Numbered from the stretch's first letter, positions 6,674-15,416 are shown. The stretch is DNA of 64,000 nucleotides from Rhodoferax antarcticus ANT.BR (GCF_001938565.1 NZ_MSYM01000013.1:1496-65495); one strand, 5' to 3'. Translations and numbers: made by a program. The notes: a model not told the origin generated them from the letters alone.

Positions 6674-7510
6674 TTAGTGTCCAAGGATTTGTTTAGGCGT
6701 TATACCGGTAGTTCTTTTAAAAGCCTTGATAAAATGAGCCTGATCATAGAATCCCAGTTTGAACATTACATCCAACGGACTTATGCCTCTAAGTAGCATT
6801 GCCTTGGCACTCGCCATGCGTCGCACAGTCCAATACGCATAAGGCGATATTCCGACTTTCGCACGAAAGACGTTTACGAGATAATTGGGCTGCAATCCAA
6901 CCATTTTGGCCAGATCGCCAAGACTAACCGCCTTGCTGTTAAGTTCAAATGGACTTAAGGCTATTGAATTTGCTAAACTGTCAAGATAGTCTTTGACTCG
7001 CTGAACTGCAGCAACCTCTTGTCCAGCCTTGCGGACAGAAAGTCCAGCATAGCGAGTCATTAGGGTCTCCAACGTCAGCGTCAGTTGGGTGTCAACTGAT
7101 ATTTTCCAACCGGAATTTTTGGGTCTACTTAGTGCGTATGCGAGTGCGTCAAAAAGTTTCCGGATTTTCCCATCGACATCATGGGCAACACAATTCTGGA
7201 AACCTTTAATGGGTTGGTGATCAAGCATTTCCCTCAATTCGTCTTCACTAACGTAAAGCATTTTGTATTTCAGCGACTTAGTTACCGCGTACCCAGTGTG
7301 GGGTTCATCTGGATTCATCAGTGAGACGGTGCATGCTGGAAGCACTTCTTTGGAACCTCTTACAAAGTTGCCGCCAACGCCACCTTCAATCATTCCAATT
7401 GCAAATGCGTCATGGGAATGTTTTCCAAATGACTCACCTTTGATGCAGACATCAAGCATTTCTATGCCGCGATGCCAGGTTAAAACGTGCAATGCATTCT
7501 TATGAGTCAT
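6674..7510 (-). CDS. AraC-family transcriptional regulator
   Basis: This 278-residue protein has an N-terminal cupin-type sensing domain (about 20-160, with FGKHSHDAFAIGMIEGG) and a C-terminal double helix-turn-helix AraC domain (about 185-278, with LAKMVGLQPNYLVNVFRAKVG and the closing GFYDQAHFIKAFKRTTGITP). Its GC content is closer to the bacA-like operon than to the core chromosome. AraC proteins of this layout often control neighbouring LysE exporters. The operon starts 1.7 kb away, in the same direction and downstream, separated by IS debris. A link to that operon is therefore plausible but unproven. Confidence 0.85.
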   Translation of the reverse strand: MTHKNALHVLTWHRGIEMLDVCIKGESFGKHSHDAFAIGMIEGGVGGNFVRGSKEVLPACTVSLMNPDEPHTGYAVTKSLKYKMLYVSEDELREMLDHQPIKGFQNCVAHDVDGKIRKLFDALAYALSRPKNSGWKISVDTQLTLTLETLMTRYAGLSVRKAGQEVAAVQRVKDYLDSLANSIALSPFELNSKAVSLGDLAKMVGLQPNYLVNVFRAKVGISPYAYWTVRRMASAKAMLLRGISPLDVMFKLGFYDQAHFIKAFKRTTGITPKQILGH

Positions 7511-8104
7511 TCCCTACATACTCCCTTGAAACCAATGATTCGCTGTGGTTTTATTACAGCACACAGTGTCTAGCCTCTGGCAGACCGGACAATTATCCCT
7601 ATCAGTGCCTAGAACCTTGATGCAGCCGGAGTGTAAGGTTTGTGATCATCGTTGAAGACTCCACTCGAGCGCACCTGAGGCACTTCGATGGTGACTTCAA
7701 CCATGCGGGCCAGGACGGACTTGTTTTGTAGCCGTTGGTGTAGACACGCTGGACACAGCGCTCACAGGGGGGTGTTTGCTGGGCGCTCAATGCGCGATTT
7801 TTCGTTGATCAGTATGCGCAGGGCTTCACCTGCACCATTCAGACCTTTGGCGAGCAGGCAGGCTTAGTCATTAAGCTTGGTACGTTGTAGCTTCGAAATA
7901 CGTTCTTTCTGCGGTGGTTCAGGCTTGCCAGTCAGCTTCCTGGGGGGCCTCCGGCGGCCTGGCAGGGGCCTAATTTAAAAAGCATCAAATCCTAGACTCA
8001 AGAGTCAAGCAACCCCGACCTTGCAACGGGACTTGTGTGGGTGTCCAGCCACTGATGATCAATACCAAGATCGTTTGAACTTCTGTTCAGCCTGACCCTG
8101 ATGC
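7511..8104. other. degenerate sequence, probable mobile-element debris
   Basis: No intact gene. On the minus strand, shifted frames between about 7900 and 7615 read LRILINEKSRIERP, then VLARMVEVTIEVPQVRSSG and VFNDDHKPYTPAASRF before a stop near 7615. These look like the tail of a decayed protein that I cannot name. Its closeness to the IS21-type end at 8105-8225 suggests it belonged to a transposable element. Confidence 0.35.
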
Positions 8105-8225
8105 GGCAGTGGCGTTTTAAATCGGAATGGCTGGCAGGGTCTGGACCGGAATGGGTGGCATTTGTGAATCGGAACGACTGGCCGGTTTGAATCGGAACGA
8201 CTGGCGTTTTTGACCGGAATACGCA
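8105..8225 (-). mobile_element. terminal repeats of an IS21-family element
   Basis: Read on the minus strand, the segment begins TGCGTATTCCGGTC and then carries several copies of the unit CCAGTCGTTCCGATTC and close variants (CCACCCATTCCGGTCC, CCAGCCATTCCGATTT). IS21 elements end in TG...CA and carry such multiple subterminal transposase-binding repeats. No istA or istB is recognisable beside it, so this is an orphan end. The outer CA at 8224-8225 marks the junction with the CHRD gene. Confidence 0.7.
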
Positions 8226-8236
8226 CGTGTGCCGCA

Positions 8237-8581
8237 ATGTCCGAAGACCTCAAGCTAACTGGCGCGCAGGAAGTCCCGCCTGTCAGCACATCCGCAACCG
8301 GATCAGGGTCGATCATGGTCGCTGACGACGGCGCAGTCATCAAAAGCCTCAAGACCACAGGTGTTGTCGGCACCGCTGCTCACATTCACACCGGCGAGAA
8401 AGGTGTAAATGGGCCGCCCATCGTCACGCTGACCAAGACAGCCGATGGCGTTTGGTCGGTGCCGCCCGGCGCCAAGCTGAGTGCAGAGCAGGCCAAGCTT
8501 TATAAAGCAGGTGGGCTGTACCTGAACGTGCACTCTGAAGCGCACAAGGGCGGCGAGGTTCGTACCCAGTTGACGCCATAG
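8237..8581 (+). CDS. CHRD-domain protein, N-terminally truncated by an IS end
   Basis: The 114 residues from ATG 8237 form a nearly complete CHRD domain: LKLTGAQEVPPVSTSATGSG at the front, then AAHIHTGEKGVNGPPIV and LYLNVHSEAHKGGEVRTQL. CHRD proteins are normally exported, with a signal peptide directly before this motif. Here the IS21 end stops 11 bases upstream, so the original start, promoter and signal peptide are gone. A frame from TTG 8210 would begin inside the IS end. It is probably non-functional as a secreted protein, though the domain itself is undamaged. Confidence 0.7.
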   Translation: MSEDLKLTGAQEVPPVSTSATGSGSIMVADDGAVIKSLKTTGVVGTAAHIHTGEKGVNGPPIVTLTKTADGVWSVPPGAKLSAEQAKLYKAGGLYLNVHSEAHKGGEVRTQLTP

Positions 8582-8620
8582 GGTGCGATTGCCGATCGCG
8601 CCCATGGACGCCTGCACCGC

Positions 8621-9667
8621 GTGGTAAAGCGCACCTGGACATCGATCTGGGCGCGGGGGATTGCCAGCAGTCTCGCGGTGATGCGCAAGCTGGCAAAGCC
8701 TGCGCTTAAGCGCCCACCCGCCCGCAAGGCAAAGGCTGCTGCGCGTGCCCCCGTTCCTATAGGTACTGGCGCGGTGAACCGGGTCAGCGCAAACGCCAAG
8801 CAAAGCACGGGCCGCTGGTCAGCAGGGGTAGCGCTTAGCACGGGCGGTGCGAGCCGCTATAAGCTGTATCGCCCGCCCGGCCTCCAGCCCGGCGAACGGG
8901 TACCGATGCTCGTCATGTTGCACGGCTGCAACCAAGACGCTGATCGGTTCGCCGCCAGCACGCGGATGAATCAGATCGCCGCGCGTGCACATTTCGTCGT
9001 TCTCTACCCCGAGCAAGATCACCTGGCAAATCCGCAGGGCTGTTGGAACTGGTACGACACCAAATCAGGCCGTGCCTACAGCGAAGCGGCGCGGGTCATG
9101 GCCGTTATCGAGCAGGCCTGCCTGAAGTACCCGGTGGACCGGCAACGGGTGGCGGTTGCGGGGCTGTCTGCTGGCGCTGGCATGGCTGCGCTACTGGCCA
9201 CGCGCTACCCTGAGCGCTTCAAGGCGGTGGTCATGCACTCCGGCATCCCACCAGGCACCGCAAACTCCGCCCTTACCGCGCTGCGTGCGATGCAAGGGCG
9301 ACGTGCTACAGCACCTTTACCAGCCACGCCCCCGACGATGGGCGCAGGCTTGGCGCCGCTGCTGGTGATCCACGGCACAGTCGACGCCGTGGTTGACGTG
9401 CGCAACGGACGCGCCGCCGCGCAGGTATGGGCCGACGCTGCAGACGCCCGGGCCGCGCCAGAGCGTGACGTCCAGCGGGGCAAGCGCTACGCCATGAAGG
9501 TGACCGATTTCAAGCACAAAGGCAGCACGGTGGTCACGCTCGCGGTGATTGGCCGCCTGGGTCACGCCTGGAGCGGCGGTGCCGCGAAACAGGCCTTCAG
9601 CGATGCCAAGGGGCCCGACGCGTCACGCATGGTCTGGGCCTATGCCGCAAAGCAGTTCCGTAAGTGA
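8621..9667 (+). CDS. PHB-depolymerase-family esterase (LpqC-like)
   Basis: This 348-residue alpha/beta hydrolase belongs to the extracellular PHB depolymerase/feruloyl esterase-like family. It has the oxyanion-hole HGCNQDA (101-107), CWNWYD (141-146), lipase box GLSAG (181-185, Ser183), an acidic residue region LLVIHGTVDAVVDVRNG and a late histidine in GRLGHAWSGG. It probably hydrolyses short-chain polyesters or other esters. The N-terminus is basic and Ala-rich (residues 21-47) without a clear signal peptide. The start is GTG 8621, or ATG 8681 if shorter. It lies 39 bp after the CHRD gene. Confidence 0.8.
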   Translation: MVKRTWTSIWARGIASSLAVMRKLAKPALKRPPARKAKAAARAPVPIGTGAVNRVSANAKQSTGRWSAGVALSTGGASRYKLYRPPGLQPGERVPMLVMLHGCNQDADRFAASTRMNQIAARAHFVVLYPEQDHLANPQGCWNWYDTKSGRAYSEAARVMAVIEQACLKYPVDRQRVAVAGLSAGAGMAALLATRYPERFKAVVMHSGIPPGTANSALTALRAMQGRRATAPLPATPPTMGAGLAPLLVIHGTVDAVVDVRNGRAAAQVWADAADARAAPERDVQRGKRYAMKVTDFKHKGSTVVTLAVIGRLGHAWSGGAAKQAFSDAKGPDASRMVWAYAAKQFRK

Positions 9668-9812
9668 GCTTTGGCCCCCGCTTTTTTTCGGTCATGTGCT
9701 TTTGCAGCTGTGCGCTCGCCTGAATACGGTGGTCATGGATTCCGTGCAAATCAGATGGCGCTTGTGCGAAAAATTTTGGGACACTACTGACTTTTTTATA
9801 TAGGACTGAGAC

Positions 9813-10994
9813 ATGACTGACTCCATCGTGATCGTCGGCGCGGCCCGCACCCCCTTGGGCAGTTTTCAGGGGGACTTTTCCGCGCTGGCCGCGCATGACC
9901 TGGGCGCTGCCGCCATCCGCGCCGCCATCGAGCGCTCAGGCGTTTCGCCTGACGCAGTGGACGAAGTGCTGTTTGGCAATGTGCTCCCAGCCGGCCAGGG
10001 CCAAGCGCCGGCGCGCCAGGCCGCGCTCAAGGCAGGTTTGCCCATCAGCGCAGGCGCGGTCACCCTGTCCAAAATCTGCGGTTCGGGCATGCGCAGCGCC
10101 ATGTTTGGCCATGACATGCTGCTGGCAGGCAGCGCCGATGTGCTGGTCGTCGGCGGCATGGAGAGCATGACCAACGCGCCCTACTTGCTGCCCAAAGCGC
10201 GCGCTGGCCACCGCATCGGCCATGACCGCATCCTTGACCACATGATGCTTGACGGCCTGGAAGACGCCTATGAAGCGGGGCGCTCAATGGGCACCTTTGG
10301 CGAAGACTGCGCCGCCAAATTCGGCTTTACCCGTGAGCAGCAAGATGCCTACGCCATTGAGAGCGTGACCCGTGCGCAAAACGCCATCAACTCGGGTGCG
10401 TTTGCCGCCGAGATCACCCCGGTCACGGTCAAGGCCCGCGCTGGGGATAAGGTCATCAGCATTGACGAAGGCCCAGGCCGCATCAGGCTCGACAAGATCC
10501 CCACGCTCAAACCCGCGTTCAAGAAAGACGGCACCATTACCGCCGCCAGCAGCTCCAGCATCAACGACGGCGCCGCCGCGCTGGTGCTGATGCGCGAATC
10601 GACAGCGGTGAAACTCGGTTGCAAACCGCTGGCGCGCATCGTGGCGCATGCGGTGCACGCCCAAGAGCCGGCCTGGTTTGCCACTGCGCCGGTCGGGTCG
10701 GTACGTAAAGTGCTGGCGCGTGCGGGTTGGAGCGTGAATGATGTGGACCTGTGGGAGGTGAACGAAGCCTTTGCCGTAGTGGCCATGGCGCTGATGCACG
10801 ACCTGAACCTGAGCCACGACATCGTCAACGTGAACGGCGGCGCCTGCGCCCTGGGCCACCCGATTGGTGCCAGCGGCGCGCGCATCATGGTCACGCTGAT
10901 ATACGCCTTGCAGGCGCATGGGCTGAAAAAAGGTGTTGCTACCCTGTGTATTGGCGGTGGCGAGGCGACAGCCATTGCGCTGGAGATGCTCTGA
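9813..10994 (+). CDS. acetyl-CoA acetyltransferase (thiolase)
   Basis: This 393-residue protein has the usual length of a biosynthetic/degradative thiolase II. The nucleophile is Cys89 (SKICGSGM), and the catalytic His349 (GHPIGASGAR) and Cys379 (CIGGGEA) are present, as is the NEAFA motif. It condenses two acetyl-CoA or cleaves acetoacetyl-CoA. Acetoacetate is an end product of leucine breakdown, so the gene fits the liu-type genes between 20 and 30 kb, although it is not in their operon. The ATG has AGGA about seven bases upstream. A dispersed repeat follows the stop. Confidence 0.92.
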   Translation: MTDSIVIVGAARTPLGSFQGDFSALAAHDLGAAAIRAAIERSGVSPDAVDEVLFGNVLPAGQGQAPARQAALKAGLPISAGAVTLSKICGSGMRSAMFGHDMLLAGSADVLVVGGMESMTNAPYLLPKARAGHRIGHDRILDHMMLDGLEDAYEAGRSMGTFGEDCAAKFGFTREQQDAYAIESVTRAQNAINSGAFAAEITPVTVKARAGDKVISIDEGPGRIRLDKIPTLKPAFKKDGTITAASSSSINDGAAALVLMRESTAVKLGCKPLARIVAHAVHAQEPAWFATAPVGSVRKVLARAGWSVNDVDLWEVNEAFAVVAMALMHDLNLSHDIVNVNGGACALGHPIGASGARIMVTLIYALQAHGLKKGVATLCIGGGEATAIALEML

Positions 10995-11042
10995 TTTAGA
11001 TAGCTGTTGGCGCTTTATCTGTAAGGGCTGGCGTTCGATTTG
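10995..11042 (+). repeat. Comamonadaceae-type dispersed repeat, copy 1
   Basis: TAGCTGTTGGCGCTTTATCT followed by GTAAGGGCTGGCG, in the orientation starting with TAGCTG. It lies directly after the thiolase stop. Confidence 0.75.
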
Positions 11043-11268
11043 ACATATTTTTTTCGGCTGGTGAAATGCGATATCCCGGCCCGTTTTGACAGCAACCAGC
11101 GGTCAAAGCGTTCAAGCCGGTTGCCAGCATCAATCCCCCTACCTTTCGTGAACGATTGCCGATGCGTGACCCTTTGAGGACTACATCAATTCCACTTTCG
11201 AGGTGTCTGAAATTTCTGTCGGTTGCGGCTTGGAGCTTCTTCGTGCGTGCGCTCGGTTGCCATTAGCG
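11043..11268. other. non-coding interval
   Basis: No supported gene, terminator or repeat. It lies between the first dispersed repeat and the remnant operon on the minus strand. Confidence 0.4.
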
Positions 11269-11427
11269 CTACTTGTCCAATGGGATGGATGTTTGGGTTA
11301 CGTTCTCCAGACTGAACGTCTGCTCCCCGATGATTTCGTTCACTTTTTCAGCAGTCAATCCAGCGTCAATCAACTGTTTGCGCAAGCCCTCAATGCGACG
11401 CTCAAATGCAGCCCTTGCCTGGGTCAC
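11269..11427 (-). CDS. small ORF coupled to a VapD-like gene
   Basis: This 52-residue frame from GTG 11427 contains RRIEGLRKQLIDAGLTAEKV and NEIIGEQTFSLENV. Its start overlaps the stop of the VapD-like frame (GTGA), the usual spacing of a two-gene toxin-antitoxin operon. It is predicted mostly helical. I recognise no family. It might be an antitoxin or accessory partner, but this rests on the overlap only. Confidence 0.4.
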   Translation of the reverse strand: MTQARAAFERRIEGLRKQLIDAGLTAEKVNEIIGEQTFSLENVTQTSIPLDK

Positions 11428-11687
11428 CCCATCGACAATGAACTAGACACGCACTTATCAAACCAAGCAAAGCGGATCGCAACCTCTTGGCGTGCAAGCG
11501 TCCCATGGGCTTGACGAACTCCAAGTTCGCTTAAATAGACGGTCCTTTGGATGTTGGCGAAGCGGTGCCGAGATAAAACGCGTTGGATGTCGGCACAGCC
11601 GTTTCTCCAACTAGGATTGCGATAGTGCTGCTCCAGCAGCTTCGCGTCCAGGTCAAAAACGATTAAACAGCGATCCGTCGGTTTTCC
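11424..11687 (-). pseudogene. VapD-like (Cas2-fold ribonuclease family) frame without a visible start
   Basis: An 87-codon open frame on the minus strand gives CLIVFDLDAKLLEQHYRNPS, then WRNGCADIQRVLSRHRFANI, RTVYLSELGVR and ARQEVAIRFAWFDK. This fits VapD (FDLD near the start, N/S-W then DI..VL..GF, VY, WF), a small endoribonuclease related to Cas2. No ATG, GTG or TTG precedes FDLD; TGA lies just upstream at 11688-11690. The start may be lost, making it a pseudogene, or be non-canonical. The length is close to the family's usual 90-95 residues. Confidence 0.55.
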
Positions 11688-11711
11688 TCAATTTGGCTTA
11701 AGACTTTGGCA

Positions 11712-12272
11712 TTAATCCAGCAGGCTCGCCACCGGGCCGCGCCAGCCAATGCTGGCCAGATCTGCCTCGCAGTCGGTGCCTTCAAACACAAACAACTCAA
11801 AGCGTTCGGCCGCATTGCGTCGGTACACCTCCAGCCGGGCGGTTTCGGCGTCGAGCAGGGCGTATTCTTTCAGCGAGCTCAGTTTTTGCAGGCTGATGAA
11901 ATTTTGGCCCCGGTCGTAGGCTTGCGTGGAGGGCGACAGCACTTCGAGTATCAGCACGGGCTCGCTGACGGCAACTGCGCTCATGTCGCCCAGGTCTTGC
12001 GCGCTGCAGGTCACCAGCACATCGGGGTAAAACCAATGCTCTGTGACGTTCACGGCCACCTTCACATCGCCTGAGAACACTTTGCAGGGCGAGCCCGCCA
12101 AGTGGGACTTGAAAGCTAACACGCTGGCAACGGTTGCCAGGTTATGCCGCAGCGTGCCACCGGTCATGGCAAACACTTCGCCGCCAAAGAAGACATGCTT
12201 CTCAGGCTGCTGACTTTCCCAGTTCAGATAGTCCGAGACGCTCAAGACAGATTTTTCGAGGGAATCGGTCAT
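11712..12272 (-). CDS. Uma2-family (DUF820) restriction-endonuclease-fold protein
   Basis: This 186-residue protein starts at ATG 12272; a longer frame to 12302 is less likely. It shows the Uma2 pattern: VSDYLNWESQQPEKHVFFGG, then an early conserved His (LRHNLA), YPDVLVTC (the PD of the PD-(D/E)XK-like core), LILEVLSPSTQAYDRGQNF (the ExK-like region) and EYALLD. Members are common in cyanobacteria and scattered elsewhere; their role is poorly defined. It is divergent from the acyl-CoA dehydrogenase gene. Confidence 0.8.
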   Translation of the reverse strand: MTDSLEKSVLSVSDYLNWESQQPEKHVFFGGEVFAMTGGTLRHNLATVASVLAFKSHLAGSPCKVFSGDVKVAVNVTEHWFYPDVLVTCSAQDLGDMSAVAVSEPVLILEVLSPSTQAYDRGQNFISLQKLSSLKEYALLDAETARLEVYRRNAAERFELFVFEGTDCEADLASIGWRGPVASLLD

Positions 12273-12432
12273 GGTGTATTTCCTGTTGCGAAAAATGTAC
12301 ATTGTCGGGTGGAGGCGTTATTTTGAACATCCGTGCCATGACCGCGCTATGACCGCCGTGCCGCCGCCGTGGCCCATAATCAAGCTCATTGACGTGAACG
12401 TCAACTGGCTAACGCTTTTTTTGGAAGAACCC

Positions 12433-13563
12433 ATGCTGCTGACAGATGACCAAGAAATGATCCGCGACGCAGTGCGTACCTTTGCCCAGGCCGAACTTTG
12501 GCCCAACGCCGCCAAGTGGGACAAGGAGCACACCTTCCCGAAAGAGGTGCACAAAGGCCTGGCCGCCTTGGGTGCCTACGGCATTTGCGTGCCCGAAGAA
12601 CACGGCGGTGCCGGGCTGGATTACCTGACGCTGGCCCTGGTTTTGGAAGAAATCGCCGCAGGCGACGGCGGCACCAGCACGGTGATTTCCGTTACCAACT
12701 GCCCGGTCAACGCCATTTTGATGAAGTTTGGAGATGCCGCGCAAAAGAAGCAATGGCTTGAACCTTTGGCGCAAGGTCAGATGCTGGGTGCGTTCTGTTT
12801 GACCGAGCCGCATGTTGGTAGCGACGCATCGGGCCTGCGCACCACCGCCATCAAAGATGGTGACAGCTATGTCATCAACGGCGTCAAACAGTTCATCACC
12901 AGCGGCAAACATGGCGACGTGGCCATTGTCATCGCGGTCACCGACAAGGGCGCGGGCAAAAAAGGCATGAGCGCCTTCCTGGTGCCCACCAACGCGCCGG
13001 GTTATGTGGTGGCGCGCCTTGAAGACAAGCTGGGCCAGCATTCCAGCGACACCGCGCAGATCAATTTCGACGATTGCCGCATTCCCGCAGAAAACCTGAT
13101 TGGCAAAGAGGGCGAAGGCTATGGCATCGCCCTGGGCGGCTTGGAGGGTGGGCGCATTGGCATCGCCGCGCAAAGCGTGGGCATGGCGCGCAGCGCGTTT
13201 GAGGTGGCGGTGGCCTATGCCAAAGACCGCACCAGCTTCGGCCAACCCATTTTCAACCATCAGGCGGTCGGCTTCAGGCTTGCCGAGTGCGCTACGCAAT
13301 TGGAAGCAGCTCGGCAACTCATTTGGCACGCTGCTGCGCTGCGCGACGCTGGGCGACCCTGCCTGAAAGAAGCCGCCATGGCCAAACTGTTTGCCAGTGA
13401 AATGGCTGAGAAGGTCTGCAGCGTTGCCATTCAGACACTCGGTGGCTACGGTTATGTGAGCGATTTCCCGGTGGAGCGCATCTACCGCGACGTGCGTGTT
13501 TGCCAGATTTACGAAGGCACCTCTGACGTGCAGAAGATCATTATTCAGCGGGCGCTGGGGTGA
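12433..13563 (+). CDS. acyl-CoA dehydrogenase (short-chain type)
   Basis: The 376-residue FAD flavoenzyme oxidises acyl-CoA to 2-enoyl-CoA. It shows the N-terminal helical domain, FCLTEPHVGSDASGLRTTA (FAD/substrate sheet), QTLGGYGYVSDFPVERIYRD and VCQIYEGTSDVQ, whose Glu is the usual catalytic base. I set the start at ATG 12433 (MLLTDDQEMIRD), where family members begin, with GGAAG upstream; the frame remains open to 12271. Butyryl-CoA-like or branched-chain specificity cannot be decided by eye. It could supply the isovaleryl-CoA step missing from the liu genes downstream, but it is 8 kb away. Confidence 0.9.
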   Translation: MLLTDDQEMIRDAVRTFAQAELWPNAAKWDKEHTFPKEVHKGLAALGAYGICVPEEHGGAGLDYLTLALVLEEIAAGDGGTSTVISVTNCPVNAILMKFGDAAQKKQWLEPLAQGQMLGAFCLTEPHVGSDASGLRTTAIKDGDSYVINGVKQFITSGKHGDVAIVIAVTDKGAGKKGMSAFLVPTNAPGYVVARLEDKLGQHSSDTAQINFDDCRIPAENLIGKEGEGYGIALGGLEGGRIGIAAQSVGMARSAFEVAVAYAKDRTSFGQPIFNHQAVGFRLAECATQLEAARQLIWHAAALRDAGRPCLKEAAMAKLFASEMAEKVCSVAIQTLGGYGYVSDFPVERIYRDVRVCQIYEGTSDVQKIIIQRALG

Positions 13564-13705
13564 GCGTGGTCGGTTTTTACGCCCTGAGTTCGAGCGGGCA
13601 ATCCATTTTTCAGCGCGGCACCGTTCTGTACTCGGCACATGCGTGGGTGTTGTGGGGTGAAAACCCATCCGCCGCTGTGTTGCCTTTGCCAGGCGTGACC
13701 TGAGT

Positions 13706-14335
13706 ATGGGCGTCGAAGACCGCGACTGGCACCGCAACGCGCAGCGCGAGCGCGACAAGCAGCGCCAGCTGGATGAAACCCGCCAGAAGTTCACTTCGTT
13801 TTCCAGCAAAAACATGGGGCGTAAAACCACGTCAAACTCGACAGCACCTGTGCACGCACCGCGCCAGACCGGCTTGATCCCGATGCTGCTGTTCTGGTTC
13901 GCGGTGATGGGGCTGGTTTACGGGCTGATGACGTTTTACCTCAAGCCCAAACAGACGCAGGTGCTGGCCAATGGCGACTTGGTGATTCCACGGGCGCAGG
14001 ACGGCCACTTTTATACACCGGGCACCATCAACGGGCGCGAGGTGGTGTTTTTGGTGGACACCGGGGCGTCGCTGGTGAGCGTGAGTGAGTCGCTGGCTCA
14101 GGTTGCCGGCATTCGCGCCGGCGTGCCCACCACCTTTCACACCGCCAACGGCGCGCGCCCAGGGCGCGTGGTGAACGGCGTAGATGTGAGCGTCGGGCCA
14201 ATGCATGTCACCAACCTCAAAGTCGGCGTGGGGCTGAACCTGGGCAGCGACACGCAGGCGCTGCTGGGGCAGTCGTTTCTCTCAAAGTTTGACATCAGCT
14301 TGACCCAGAACCAAATGACTTTGCGGGCGCGTTGA
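13706..14335 (+). CDS. membrane-anchored retropepsin-like aspartic protease
   Basis: This 209-residue protein begins with a charged cytoplasmic stretch (RDWHRNAQRERDKQR). One membrane segment follows at about 57-79 (LIPMLLFWFAVMGLVYGL), then a periplasmic clan AA aspartic protease domain. The catalytic motif is DTGAS at 118-122, preceded by NGREVVFLV and followed by TANGARPGRV and ALLGQSFLSKFD. Such single-domain proteases of about 120 residues (TIGR02281 type) are widespread in Proteobacteria and act as dimers. Physiological substrates are unknown. It stands alone between the acyl-CoA dehydrogenase and a dispersed repeat. Confidence 0.85.
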   Translation: MGVEDRDWHRNAQRERDKQRQLDETRQKFTSFSSKNMGRKTTSNSTAPVHAPRQTGLIPMLLFWFAVMGLVYGLMTFYLKPKQTQVLANGDLVIPRAQDGHFYTPGTINGREVVFLVDTGASLVSVSESLAQVAGIRAGVPTTFHTANGARPGRVVNGVDVSVGPMHVTNLKVGVGLNLGSDTQALLGQSFLSKFDISLTQNQMTLRAR

Positions 14336-14346
14336 GGGTCAATCTT

Positions 14347-14404
14347 ATTAAATAATGATAGCTGCTCGCGCTTATTTCATGTGGGCTAGAGGCTATTTTT
14401 ATAT
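14347..14404 (+). repeat. dispersed repeat, copy 2
   Basis: ATAGCTGCTCGCGCTTATTT then GTGGGCTAGAGGCTATTTTT, ending at the ATG of the MBL-fold gene. In this position it forms the whole leader of that gene. Confidence 0.8.
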
Positions 14405-15328
14405 ATGAATCTTCAGGCAACGCTACCCCGTGGACTCTCCGTGCTGGAGCGCGGCTGGCTGTCTAGCAACAACATCCTGATCCAGGGCGAAGCAGGCACC
14501 GCGCTGATCGACAGCAGCTACCACACCCATGCGCCGCAAACGCTGGCGCTGGTGCAGAACGTGCTCAAAGACCAGCCGTTGGACTTGCTCATCAACACCC
14601 ATTTGCACAGCGACCATTGCGGTGGCAATGCCGCACTGCAAGCGGCTTATCCGCAGGTACGCACCCTGATCCCACCGGGGCAGGCGGGCGATGTGCGGAA
14701 TTGGAACCCCTATGCCCTGAGCTACACACCCACCGGGCAACACTGCCCGCGCTTCGGCTTTGACGGTGTGTTGCAGCCCGGGGCTGACTTGCGCCTGGGT
14801 GACGCGCTGTGGCAAATCCATGCCGCACCCGGGCATGACAGCCACTCGGTGGTCCTGTTTGAGCCGCAAAGCCGCTGCCTCATCTCAGCCGACGCGTTAT
14901 GGCAGCGCGGTTTTGGGGTGGTGTTCCCAGAGTTGGACGGCGAGGGCGCGTTTGACGAGGTGGCCGCCACGCTGGATGTGATTGAAGCGCTGCACCCGTC
15001 GGTGGTGATTCCCGGCCACGGCACGCCGTTTACCGATGTAGCGCAGGCTTTGACGGTGGCACGCCAGCGGCTGGTCAGCTTTGTGGCCAGCCCGCGCAAG
15101 CACATTCAGTACGCTGCCAAAGTCATGCTCAAGTTCAAGCTGCTTGAAGCCCAGCGCATCACCCGCGCCGACCTGCTGGCCTGGGCGCAGGGCACGCCTT
15201 ACCTGGCGCACTTGTTTGCCCAGCAGTTTGGTGGCGCACCATTTGCCCAGGGGCTGGACGCGCTGGTGAGCCAGCTGGTGCGCTCGGGCGCAGCCACCAC
15301 GCAAGCCACGGTCGTTTTTAACGCCTGA
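14405..15328 (+). CDS. MBL-fold metallohydrolase
   Basis: This 307-residue protein belongs to the metallo-beta-lactamase superfamily. The zinc motif HLHSDH is at 66-71, a further His at about 144 in PGHDSH, Asp in LISADALW, and a late His in VIPGHGTPF. The C-terminal 90 residues are an extra helical domain seen in many hydrolases of this group. The substrate cannot be named; glyoxalase-II-like thioesters or lactones are the usual range. The repeat directly before the ATG leaves no clear Shine-Dalgarno sequence. Confidence 0.8.
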   Translation: MNLQATLPRGLSVLERGWLSSNNILIQGEAGTALIDSSYHTHAPQTLALVQNVLKDQPLDLLINTHLHSDHCGGNAALQAAYPQVRTLIPPGQAGDVRNWNPYALSYTPTGQHCPRFGFDGVLQPGADLRLGDALWQIHAAPGHDSHSVVLFEPQSRCLISADALWQRGFGVVFPELDGEGAFDEVAATLDVIEALHPSVVIPGHGTPFTDVAQALTVARQRLVSFVASPRKHIQYAAKVMLKFKLLEAQRITRADLLAWAQGTPYLAHLFAQQFGGAPFAQGLDALVSQLVRSGAATTQATVVFNA

Positions 15329-15416
15329 CGCCGTCGAGCCGCGTGCGGCCCTCAGGCGAGTGCTTGCCTCAAGTCAAGCGCGGCTATGATTTGGCCAGTT
15401 TTTCAGAGGTTTCTTC

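Noticed and set aside
12409-13830. Long open frame (473 codons) on the minus strand
   Set aside because: It is antisense to the acyl-CoA dehydrogenase, whose motifs are clear; the frame has no family features and reflects GC-rich codon bias.
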